From positions 1-6,160 of the forward strand of contig JAJTBK010000325.1 of NCBI GenBank assembly GCA_021286965.1: DNA of 6,160 nucleotides. The letters run 5' to 3'. This document shows, piece after piece, positions 1 to 5,825 of the stretch. The notes below the pieces were generated by a model. It was given only the letters and a program-made list of their open reading frames with translations, did no database searches and was not told the DNA's origin. The translations under genes and the position numbers were made by a program. Position 1 is the stretch's first letter, and every line of letters begins with the position of its first letter. Source of the DNA: Comamonadaceae bacterium (GTDB lineage: Bacteria; Pseudomonadota; Gammaproteobacteria; Burkholderiales; Burkholderiaceae_C).

Positions 1-1009
1 GCGCCGCCCTGGCGGCCTGGGTGTAGATGGCGGGCAGGTGCAGGCCGCGTTCGGCCAGGGCGTCGGGGCGCAGGGCCATGATGAAGTCCTGGCTGTCCTG
101 CGGCGCGGGCAAGGCGGTGCCGGGCCCGGCGAGCGCCTGCAGGGCCAGGGCGGTGGCCTGCTTGCCCAGGCCGTCGGGGGCGGGGGCCAGGGCGATGGCG
201 CCGCCGTCGGCGACAAAGCTCTCGCGCAGCCCGACCACCAGGGGCTGGGCCTGCGCCTGGGTCCACTGCGCCAGGGCGCGGGTATCGGCCACGGCGGCCT
301 CGCCGGCCTGGCGCGGCAGGCCCGCCAGGCTCAGGATCAGCAGCACGTCGGTGTCGGCGGCGGCGCTTTGCACGGTCTGCTGCCAGTGGGGCAGGTCGTT
401 GGCCAAGGTGGTGCCCTGCCAGTGGTGGGGGCCCCAGTCAAAGGCTTGCAGTTGCGCGGCTTCGGCGCGCCCGGTGGCGTCGGCCACGCCCAGGGCGCGC
501 AGGCGCAGCGGGCCCGGGCGCAGCTGCGCCAGCAGCTCGGTCAGAGGCTGCAGGGGCAGGCGCTCGCGTACGCCGCTGACGTTGGCGGCGCCGGGGTAGC
601 CAAAGCGCTCTGGCTCCTCGCCGCTGGCGTAAATGATGCGCGGCCGGGGGGCGCCGGCGTAGTGCCGGGCGACGAAGTCTTGCGCTTCTTCGCCCACGGC
701 CAGCACCACGTCGGGCTGCCAGCGGCCGATGACGCTGCGCGCGCGCTGGCCGCTGGCGGCCCATTCGGCGGCGTTCGGGTGGTCATCGTCGGCAAAGGTC
801 ATGTAGTGCCAGCGCAGTGCCAGGGGGTGGCGGTTGCGCGCCAGGGCGCGCTGCACGCCCCGGTTGAATTGGCCTTCCCAGCGCCCGCTTTCGGCGTAGC
901 TGTGCAGCACCAGCAGGCGTGGCTTTTGGTGGTTGAAGGCGACCAGGGCGGCGAGCAGCAGCAGGCAGAAGGCGCAGGCCAGCAGCCAGCGCAGGCGGGT
1001 GGCGTTCAT
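1..1009 (-). CDS. Membrane-anchored ABC_sub_bind-like periplasmic binding protein, 3' end cut off by the window
   Basis: The frame starts at an ATG (1009-1007) and stays open to the left edge, giving 336 codons with no stop. Residues 1-6 are short and basic, and about 7-25 form one hydrophobic segment (WLLACAFCLLLLAALVAF) that fits a signal anchor or uncleaved signal peptide. The rest looks periplasmic. An LLVLHSYAESGRW strand-turn near residues 32-44, a DVVLAVGEEAQDF segment near 100-112, IIYASGEEPERFGY near 126-138 and a following NVSGV resemble the uncharacterised ABC_sub_bind family (PF04392) and the similar sensor domains of some two-component proteins. The last visible residues (RGLHLPAIYTQAAR) resemble the usual C-terminus of such binding domains, so little may be missing, but a downstream signalling domain cannot be excluded. 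The start codon overlaps the transporter stop as ATGA, which suggests translational coupling. The ligand is unknown. The family assignment is moderately sure. Confidence 0.72.
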   Translation of the reverse strand, partial: MNATRLRWLLACAFCLLLLAALVAFNHQKPRLLVLHSYAESGRWEGQFNRGVQRALARNRHPLALRWHYMTFADDDHPNAAEWAASGQRARSVIGRWQPDVVLAVGEEAQDFVARHYAGAPRPRIIYASGEEPERFGYPGAANVSGVRERLPLQPLTELLAQLRPGPLRLRALGVADATGRAEAAQLQAFDWGPHHWQGTTLANDLPHWQQTVQSAAADTDVLLILSLAGLPRQAGEAAVADTRALAQWTQAQAQPLVVGLRESFVADGGAIALAPAPDGLGKQATALALQALAGPGTALPAPQDSQDFIMALRPDALAERGLHLPAIYTQAARAA

Positions 1010-2883
1010 GCGTCCAGCCCCAGCCATTGCCAATAGGGAATGCTGGCGTAGGCCAGCAGCACGCGCACGGCGTTGAGCCCCCATTGGTAGCGCATGAACA
1101 GGGCCAAATCCCCACGCTGGCGCAGGCCGGCGCCGAGCGCTTGTTGGTAGGTGGAGTTCTGGTGCGGCAGGAACCAGATGTCGGAAAACAGCGAGGTCAG
1201 GAAGACCACGATCCAGGGGTGGATGCCCAGCTCTATGCCCAGCGGCAGCAGCAGCGTGGCCGCCAGTACCATGCCGGCGGTCAGGGGTAGCACCAGGCGC
1301 AGCAGCACCGTGACCAGCAGCGCCAGCGCGGTGAACCAGCCCAGGCTGCCATCCATCCACTGCAGGCCGGTGCCCAGCTGCGCCAGCAGCAGCTTGTCCA
1401 GGCCGAGGTAGCCCAGCGCCTGCGTCAGGCCGTCGAGCGAGAGCAAAAAGAAAATCATGGGCCAGTCGATCTTGCTCTGGAACGCCGGCTTGTCGAGCAG
1501 GCCCAGCACCAGCAAAGCGCCCAGCAGCAGTCCGGCGAGCCAGGCGGCCTGTGACTGGTGCGACTGCGGCCAGAGCGAGCCCAGCACGAACAGGGTAAAG
1601 CCCAGCGCCGCCGCCCATTCCCCCCGGCGCAGCGGCCCGAGGGTGTGCAGCTGCGCCTGCAGGCGGGCCTGCGGCAGGGGGGCAGGCACCGCGGGCAGCC
1701 AGGCGCGGCGCATGGTGCCCAGGTGCCACAGCAGCAGGCCCAGGGCGACCACTGCCGCGCCGACGAGCCAGGCGGCGCCCTCAAATTCCTGGCGCACCTG
1801 GGGCGGCAGCATGGAAAAGGCCGCCAGGTTGGAGGACTTTGCCGTGAGCAAGAGGGGCGCAAACAAGGTGGCGCCGGTGAAGGGGGCCACCATCAGGGCC
1901 GTGGCCTCGGGGCTGTGGGCGGGGGCGCCCAGGTTGGCATCCATTTCCTGGTGCAGCGGCAGCAGCAGCGACATGCGCGCGTTCGACGACGGCATGACGA
2001 TGGAGAGCACAAAGCCAAACGCCGTCAGGGCAAAGCGGTGCCAGGCGGGCCGGTCGGGCAGGCGCAGCAGCACCCACAGCATGAGGCGGTAGGCCAGGCC
2101 GGAGCTGACCATGAGCGCCGACAGCCCGTACACCCCCAGCAGCAGCAAAAACGCCCGCGAGTAAAAGCCGTGCAGCGCCACCTGCGCCGGCACCAGCTCG
2201 ATGAACAGCATGGCGACGACGGCGATCAGGGGCGGAATGAACTCATCGACCAGGTTGAACAGCCACAGCAGCGCCGTCATGCAAAACAGCCCGAGATAGA
2301 CCGCGCTGTGCGCCGGCAGCGCCGCGCTGCTGGCCAGCCACCAGGCCAGCAGCGGCAGCACCAGGGTGGCGCCCCAGCCCAGCCAGGTGCGGCGCGGCAA
2401 ACCCGGTGGTGGGTTCGGTTGGGGGGGCTGCGCCGGTGTCTGCGCTGGTGTCTGGGGCGCTGCCGCCAGGGCGCCCAGGCGCTGCGCCAGCGCCAGCAGG
2501 GCCTGGCTGCGCAGCGGTGCGTGGCCCGCCAGCAGGGTTTGCAAGGCGGCACGTTCGATGTGCAGGGCGCTCACGGCGTTGTCGGCGCGCAGGTCGGCCA
2601 GGTAGCGCACCTGGGCCGGGGGGCCGCCGGCCAACGCCTCGTGGCCACAGGCGGCGCCGCTGCACAGGGCTTGGGGCGTGGGCGTGCACAGCGTGGCCTG
2701 GCCTTGCACGATCCAGCCGTAATGCGTGGCCTGGGCGCCCGCCTGGGTCAGCAGCTGGCCCGCCGGCACGTGGCGCACCTGGGTGCCGGCGAGCAGGCGC
2801 GCGCGCTCCAGGGCGCTGCAGCCGGCAAACAGCGGGTGGGCGGCCAGGGCGGCGCTCAAGCCAGTGGCGGAGGGGACTTCCAT
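1006..2883 (-). CDS. SLC13/DASS-like anion transporter with N-terminal cyclic-nucleotide-binding-like domain
   Basis: The protein has 625 residues. Residues 15-140 have a cNMP-binding-like layout: HPLFAGCSALERARLL, then VPAGQLLTQAGAQATHYGWIVQGQATL, then a glycine-rich loop and a helix ending near LAQRLGAL. A Pro/Gln linker follows (about 143-162). From about 167 to 620 there are roughly ten or more hydrophobic segments. Two hairpin-like polar motifs, MPSSNARMS (297-305) and HQNSTYQQA (574-582), sit in the two halves, as the SNT-type substrate and sodium motifs do in SLC13/DASS and related ion transporters. It should act in the inner membrane, probably moving a di- or tricarboxylate or other anion; the substrate cannot be read from sequence. 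I chose ATG 2883 because the open frame upstream of it only overlaps the immA-like gene in another frame, and the cNMP-like domain begins at once. No strong ribosome binding site is visible. The cassette expected to hold the nucleotide phosphate looks degenerate. Confidence 0.87.
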   Translation of the reverse strand: MEVPSATGLSAALAAHPLFAGCSALERARLLAGTQVRHVPAGQLLTQAGAQATHYGWIVQGQATLCTPTPQALCSGAACGHEALAGGPPAQVRYLADLRADNAVSALHIERAALQTLLAGHAPLRSQALLALAQRLGALAAAPQTPAQTPAQPPQPNPPPGLPRRTWLGWGATLVLPLLAWWLASSAALPAHSAVYLGLFCMTALLWLFNLVDEFIPPLIAVVAMLFIELVPAQVALHGFYSRAFLLLLGVYGLSALMVSSGLAYRLMLWVLLRLPDRPAWHRFALTAFGFVLSIVMPSSNARMSLLLPLHQEMDANLGAPAHSPEATALMVAPFTGATLFAPLLLTAKSSNLAAFSMLPPQVRQEFEGAAWLVGAAVVALGLLLWHLGTMRRAWLPAVPAPLPQARLQAQLHTLGPLRRGEWAAALGFTLFVLGSLWPQSHQSQAAWLAGLLLGALLVLGLLDKPAFQSKIDWPMIFFLLSLDGLTQALGYLGLDKLLLAQLGTGLQWMDGSLGWFTALALLVTVLLRLVLPLTAGMVLAATLLLPLGIELGIHPWIVVFLTSLFSDIWFLPHQNSTYQQALGAGLRQRGDLALFMRYQWGLNAVRVLLAYASIPYWQWLGLDA

Positions 2884-2890
2884 TGCTCTG

Positions 2891-2939
2891 TTTTTTATAG
2901 CTGCTGGCGCTTGTTGAATAAGGGCTGGATGCCTATTTT
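2891..2939 (+). repeat. Intergenic palindromic repeat, copy 1
   Basis: This AT-richer imperfect palindrome reads TTTTTTATAGCTGCTGGCGC on the plus strand and ends in AGGGCTGGATGCCTATTTT. The outer ATAG and CTAT arms pair (2897-2900 with 2933-2936), with weaker inner pairing (GGCGCTT region with AAGGGC). It shares TTTTnATAGCTGCTGrCGCTT with the copy at 5824-5870 in reverse orientation. From memory it resembles a short repeat found between many genes in Acidovorax-type genomes. It fills nearly all of the 49-base gap between the immA-like gene and the transporter gene. Its distal arm supplies the last codon and the TAG stop of the immA-like gene. In the direction of transcription the hairpin is followed by A residues, not U residues, so it does not look like an intrinsic terminator. 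Confidence 0.75.
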
Positions 2940-3457
2940 CTCCAGATATTGGGGTCGGTGCCCTGGCGCGCCAGGGGCTGCGGCAGGCGCAGGCCCAGGT
3001 CGGCCAGGCGTTGCTTGATGAGGATGGGCGGTACCTCGAACAGGTGCGCCAATTCTTCCATGCTGCTGGCGTGACCGTCTTGGAGGGTGAACTGCAGCAC
3101 CTCGGTGGGCACGAGCAGGCGCAGGGCAAAGTCGTTGGCCTCGCTGTCCATGCGTTGGTGGTAGTCCACGTGGTAGCTGTCGCTGACCACGATCTCGCGC
3201 CGCATTCCCGGGCGCAGGTGGTGCAGCGCCAGGTGCCCCAGGGCGTGCGCCACGCCGTAGCGCTGGTGCATGAAGGGGTGGCTGGCGTCGATGGTGATGC
3301 GCGCCTTGTTCTCGCGCGAAATCTCCAGCAGCGCGCAGGCCGCGCCGGTGCTGCCCAGCGCCATGGCCACGCCCATGCCCCGGGCGATGTGCGCCAGGTT
3401 CACGGGCACGGACTGGTCCCAGTGGGTTTTCAAAATGCCTTCGGCGAGCAAACTCAT
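2933..3457 (-). CDS. ImmA/IrrE (M78, DUF955)-family protein with HALGH in place of HExxH
   Basis: The protein has 174 residues. The M78 core is recognisable: a SRENKARITIDAS strand (48-60), then QRYGVAHALGHLALHH (65-80), then DSEANDFALRLLVPTEVL (104-121), and a C-terminal SMEELAHLFEVPPILIKQRL helix pair (132-151). Active relatives have HELGH; here residue 72 is Ala, between the would-be zinc ligands H71 and H75, with E106 as a plausible third ligand. Family members such as ImmA cleave phage-type repressors, and IrrE acts in radiation response. This copy may be non-catalytic and act by binding. There is no XRE helix-turn-helix partner next to it. I chose ATG 3457 because the family-like sequence begins there; the longer frame to 3589 runs through the divergent intergenic region and into ppk2. 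The stop TAG lies inside a palindromic repeat, and the transporter gene follows after 49 bases, probably in the same transcript. The family call is firm; the function is not known. Confidence 0.88.
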   Translation of the reverse strand: MSLLAEGILKTHWDQSVPVNLAHIARGMGVAMALGSTGAACALLEISRENKARITIDASHPFMHQRYGVAHALGHLALHHLRPGMRREIVVSDSYHVDYHQRMDSEANDFALRLLVPTEVLQFTLQDGHASSMEELAHLFEVPPILIKQRLADLGLRLPQPLARQGTDPNIWRK

Positions 3458-3464
3458 ACGGGGA

Positions 3465-3470
3465 ATTATC
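3465..3470 (-). promoter_or_regulatory. Candidate -10 element (GATAAT) for the immA-like gene
   Basis: The minus strand reads GATAAT, a five-of-six match to TATAAT, only seven bases upstream of the ATG at 3457. Transcription would then start at or within a base or two of the ATG, giving a leaderless message. This fits the absence of a Shine-Dalgarno sequence (the bases before the ATG read TTCCCCGT). The -35 position at 17-base spacing reads TCAACC, a weak match. Confidence 0.35.
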
Positions 3471-3489
3471 GGCAGGCTGTGGCTTGGGG

Positions 3490-3495
3490 TTGACA
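3490..3495 (+). promoter_or_regulatory. Candidate -35 element (TTGACA) for ppk2
   Basis: This is an exact TTGACA consensus hexamer 66 bases upstream of the ppk2 start. At the ideal 17-base spacing the -10 site would be AACCCT, a poor match. The better hexamer CACAAT (3524-3529) is too far away for this -35. It may therefore be a promoter needing an activator, a half-site of the nearby palindrome, or chance. Confidence 0.28.
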
Positions 3496-3520
3496 GGCCG
3501 GTGCTGGGGCAAAACCCTGG

Positions 3521-3536
3521 TGACACAATGGTGTCA
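3521..3536. promoter_or_regulatory. Operator-like palindrome TGACAC-N4-GTGTCA
   Basis: A perfect inverted repeat has six-base arms and a four-base AATG spacer, centred about 33 bases upstream of the ppk2 ATG. It overlaps CACAAT (3524-3529), a possible -10 element, so a bound protein could block ppk2 transcription. The symmetry and 16-base length are typical of a dimeric helix-turn-helix regulator, but the motif does not match an operator that I can name with confidence. Confidence 0.4.
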
Positions 3537-3561
3537 TTCCCTGGGCCCACCTTTTGCCGCC

Positions 3562-4692
3562 ATGTCCGACCATCCCACCCTCCCCGCACCTACCCCTGCT
3601 CTTGTCACGCCGGCCCGCCGCCGCTCGCGTGCGCGCCCACGCGCGGCCAGCGCCGGCGACACCCTGCCCACCCTGACGCCGCAGGCCGTACCGCGCCAGG
3701 CGGCGGCCAAGTCCCTGCGCGCGGCGCAGGGGCGCAAGCTGGCGGCGGTGCGCGATCTGCTCGACCGCGAACCCCTGCCTGAGGCCGAGCGCGCGGCCGC
3801 GCTGCGCGCGCTGATCGACGGCGCCAGCGAGGACGACCGCGCCATGCTGCGCGCCGCCCTGCTCGACCAGGGCAGCCCGGCGCTGCAAGGCGGCCACCCC
3901 GACGACGAGCTGGCCGACGACTGGCGCGAAGGCGGCTATCCCTACAAGCACCTCATGCGCCGCGCCACCTACGAGGCGCAGAAGTACCAGCTGCAGGTCG
4001 AGCTGCTCAAGCTGCAGGCTTGGGTCAAAGAGACGGGCCAGCGCGTCGTCATCCTGTTCGAGGGCCGCGACGCCGCCGGCAAGGGCGGCACCATCAAGCG
4101 CTTCATGGAGCATCTGAACCCGCGCGGCGCGCGCGTCGTGGCGCTGGAAAAGCCCAGCGAGGTCGAGCGCGGCCAGTGGTATTTTCAGCGCTACATCCAG
4201 CACCTGCCGACGGCCGGTGAGATCGTGCTCTTTGACCGCAGCTGGTACAACCGCGCCGGCGTCGAGCGCGTGATGGGCTTTTGCTCCGAGCAGGAGTACC
4301 ACGAGTTCATGCACCAGGCGCCCGAGTTCGAGCGCCACCTGGTGCGCAGCGGCATCCACGTCGTCAAGTTCTGGTTCTCCGTCACCCGCGCCGAGCAGCG
4401 CCGGCGCTTCAAGGAGCGCGAGGTGCACCCGCTCAAGCAGTGGAAGCTGAGCCCCGTGGACCTGGCCTCGCTCGACAAATGGGACGACTACACCCGCGCC
4501 AAGGAGGCCATGTTTTTTGACACCGACACCGCCGATTCGCCCTGGACGGTGGTCAAGAGCGACTGCAAAAAGCGCGCGCGCCTGAACGCCATGCGCTACG
4601 TGCTGCACAAGCTGCCCTACGCCAACAAATCGCTCAAAACCATCGGCAAGATCGACAGCCTGATCGTCGGCCGGGCCCAGAGTGGCTATTGA
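3562..4692 (+). CDS. ppk2: Polyphosphate kinase 2 (class I PPK2)
   Basis: The 376-residue cytosolic enzyme should transfer phosphate between inorganic polyphosphate and nucleoside diphosphates (ADP or GDP to ATP or GTP, reversibly). The P-loop is FEGRDAAGKGG (166-176, with K174). The Walker B-like segment is VLFDRSWYNRAGVE (222-235), and the lid region contains RRFKERE (281-287) and KQWKLSPVD (292-300). The core spans about 123-370 and is the one-domain class I type, ending in DSLIVGRA. The first 110 or so residues are an extension: a disordered Pro/Ala start, an Arg cluster PARRRSRARPR (17-27), then charged helices. I chose ATG 3562 because the open frame upstream only crosses the divergent regulatory region and has no family resemblance. 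No clear Shine-Dalgarno precedes it. The DUF4197 gene follows after 18 bases. The identification is very secure; the preferred nucleotide cannot be read from the sequence. Confidence 0.96.
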   Translation: MSDHPTLPAPTPALVTPARRRSRARPRAASAGDTLPTLTPQAVPRQAAAKSLRAAQGRKLAAVRDLLDREPLPEAERAAALRALIDGASEDDRAMLRAALLDQGSPALQGGHPDDELADDWREGGYPYKHLMRRATYEAQKYQLQVELLKLQAWVKETGQRVVILFEGRDAAGKGGTIKRFMEHLNPRGARVVALEKPSEVERGQWYFQRYIQHLPTAGEIVLFDRSWYNRAGVERVMGFCSEQEYHEFMHQAPEFERHLVRSGIHVVKFWFSVTRAEQRRRFKEREVHPLKQWKLSPVDLASLDKWDDYTRAKEAMFFDTDTADSPWTVVKSDCKKRARLNAMRYVLHKLPYANKSLKTIGKIDSLIVGRAQSGY

Positions 4693-4697
4693 GGATT

Positions 4698-4701
4698 GGA
4701 G
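4698..4701 (+). promoter_or_regulatory. Ribosome binding site (GGAG) of the DUF4197 gene
   Basis: GGAG lies nine bases before ATG 4711, in the short gap after the ppk2 stop. It decides the start: TTG 4696 overlaps this site, and the second ATG at 4717 would have a 15-base spacing. Confidence 0.6.
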
Positions 4702-4710
4702 CCAAGCAAG

Positions 4711-5424
4711 ATGACCATGACGCTTTCCCGCCGCCTGCTCCTGGCCCATGGTGTGGGCACCCTGGCGCTGCTGTGCGCCGCGCAGCAGCGCGCCCTGGCC
4801 CTGTCGCTCGACCAGCTGAGCAACGCCGACGCCGCCAGCGGCGTCAAGGCCGCGCTCACCAAGGGCGCCGAGGTCGCCGTCGATCTGCTCGGGCGCCCCG
4901 ACGGCTTTCTGGGCAACCCGCAGGTGCGCATCGGCCTGCCCGGCCAGCTGCAGGATGCGGCCGAGCTGCTGCGCCGCTTTGGCCAGGGCGCGCGCATCGA
5001 CGAGCTCATCACCACCATCAACCGCGCCGCCGAGGCCGCCGTGCCCATGGGGCGCGACCTGCTCATCGGTGCGGTGCAGAAAATGACCGTCACCGACGCC
5101 AAAAACATCCTCAGCGGCGGCGACACGGCGGTGACGCAGTTCTTTGCCGACAAAACCCGCGCCCCGCTGGGCCAGCGTTTCCTGCCCGTGGTCAGCCAGG
5201 CGACGGAAAAAGTCGGCCTGACGCAGCAGTACAACGCCATCGCCGGCAAGGCCGCCAGCTTTGGCCTGGTCAAGGCCGAGGACGCCAACTTGCAGCAGTA
5301 CGTCACCGGCAAAACGCTCGACGGCTTGTACTTCATGATTGGCGAGCAAGAGCGCAAGATCCGCCACAACCCCGCCGAAGCCGGCAGCGCCCTGCTGCAA
5401 AAAGTCTTCGGCGCCAGCCGGTGA
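4711..5424 (+). CDS. Exported DUF4197 domain protein
   Basis: The product has 237 residues. Residues 1-8 carry SRR, followed by a hydrophobic stretch (LLLAHGVGTLALLCAA) and an ALA-L junction at 28-31 that fits signal peptidase cleavage. The SRRLLL arrangement is also compatible with the Tat pathway, though the motif is incomplete. The cysteine at 22 lacks a proper lipobox, so I do not call it a lipoprotein. The mature part is typical of DUF4197: SNADAASGVKAALTKGAE (37-54), then FLGNPQVRIGLP (66-77), MTVTDAKNILSGGDTAVTQF (125-144), and TLDGLYFMIGEQERKIRHNP (202-221). This family is widespread in Proteobacteria, is mostly helical and has no known biochemical role. The gene sits in an apparent operon, 18 bases after ppk2 and overlapping the YchJ-family gene by four bases. 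The family call is firm; its function is unknown. Confidence 0.9.
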   Translation: MTMTLSRRLLLAHGVGTLALLCAAQQRALALSLDQLSNADAASGVKAALTKGAEVAVDLLGRPDGFLGNPQVRIGLPGQLQDAAELLRRFGQGARIDELITTINRAAEAAVPMGRDLLIGAVQKMTVTDAKNILSGGDTAVTQFFADKTRAPLGQRFLPVVSQATEKVGLTQQYNAIAGKAASFGLVKAEDANLQQYVTGKTLDGLYFMIGEQERKIRHNPAEAGSALLQKVFGASR

Positions 5425-5825
5425 AGCGCCGCCCTGCCGCCCCCGCGCCCTGCCCCTGCGGCAGCGGCGCCGCCCTGGTTGATTGCTGCGCGCGCTACTT
5501 CGAGCACTGGGCCGACGGCCCCGCTCCCAGCGCCGAGGCCCTGATGCGCTCGCGCTACAGCGCCTTCGTGCTGCTGCGCCCCGACTACCTGCAGGCCACC
5601 TGGCACGCCAGCACGCGCCCGGCCACGCTCGACTGCGACCCGGGCCAGCGCTGGCTCGGCCTGCAGGTGCGCGCGGCGCGCAGCACCGGCGCCGACCAGG
5701 CCGAGGTCGAATTCATCGCCCGCTGGCGCGAGGCCGGGGGCCGCGCGCAGCGCCTGCACGAGCGCAGCCGCTTCGTGCGCGAGGGCGGGCGCTGGTACTA
5801 CGTGGACGGCGATTTTTTGGATTAA
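5421..5825 (+). CDS. ychJ: YchJ-family (UPF0225) protein with N-terminal SEC-C-like zinc motif
   Basis: The 134-residue product begins with a GTG that overlaps the DUF4197 stop as GTGA, a common arrangement for coupled translation. An ATG start would lose the cysteine motif. C11, C13, C22 and C23 in CPCGSGAALVDCC form the CxC-x8-CC pattern of SEC-C-like zinc knuckles. The rest matches the UPF0225 NTF2-like fold: EALMRSRYSAFVLLRPDYL (39-57), ATWHASTRP (59-67), VEFIARWRE (96-104) and a C-terminal FVREGGRWYYVDGD (118-131). It lacks the second, C-terminal SEC-C motif found in longer members such as E. coli YchJ (about 150 residues), a shorter architecture that I believe is common in betaproteobacteria. 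The biochemical role is unknown; a metal-binding role is inferred from the cysteines. The TAA stop touches a palindromic repeat. Confidence 0.92.
   Translation: MKRRPAAPAPCPCGSGAALVDCCARYFEHWADGPAPSAEALMRSRYSAFVLLRPDYLQATWHASTRPATLDCDPGQRWLGLQVRAARSTGADQAEVEFIARWREAGGRAQRLHERSRFVREGGRWYYVDGDFLD

Larger units (their letters stand above)
3458..3561. promoter_or_regulatory. Divergent intergenic regulatory region between the immA-like gene and ppk2
   Basis: These 104 bases separate two outward-facing genes, so both promoters must lie here or inside the genes. Visible elements are a GATAAT hexamer on the minus strand close to the immA-like start, an exact TTGACA on the plus strand, and a perfect TGACAC-N4-GTGTCA palindrome. 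The TGACA pentamer occurs at 3491 and at 3521, 30 bases apart on the same strand, and its complement TGTCA sits at 3532. Neither start codon has a convincing Shine-Dalgarno sequence. No sigma-factor or regulator identity can be assigned with confidence. Confidence 0.55.

Noticed and set aside
38..1036. A 332-codon plus-strand open frame at the left edge
   Set aside because: It is opposite the binding-protein gene, which has a signal anchor, a family-like pattern and an ATGA overlap with its neighbour. The plus-strand product is low-complexity.
2891..2939. Intrinsic terminator between the immA-like and transporter genes
   Set aside because: The hairpin is imperfect, and on the transcribed strand it is followed by A residues rather than a U-run.
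1558..3018. A 486-codon plus-strand open frame opposite the transporter gene
   Set aside because: Its translation is rich in Gln, Gly, Arg and His with no hydrophobic or domain pattern. It mirrors the transporter coding strand.
2884..3129. An 82-codon N-terminal extension of the transporter
   Set aside because: It only reads the immA-like gene and the repeat in another frame, and the cNMP-like domain starts right after ATG 2883.
3458..3589. A 44-codon N-terminal extension of the immA-like protein
   Set aside because: It crosses the divergent promoter region and the start of ppk2 and has no M78 resemblance.
4696..4710. TTG start for the DUF4197 gene
   Set aside because: It overlaps the GGAG ribosome binding site that is well spaced for ATG 4711, and it would add a charged stretch before the signal peptide.
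4711..4800. Lipoprotein signal in the DUF4197 protein (LALLC)
   Set aside because: The residue before the cysteine is Leu, not Gly, Ala or Ser, and an ALA cleavage site follows the hydrophobic core.
3466..5400. A 644-codon open frame on the minus strand opposite ppk2 and the DUF4197 gene
   Set aside because: It is opposite two strongly identified genes, has low-complexity Ala/Gly/Leu/Gln content and no recognisable domain. High GC with G/C third positions produces such frames.
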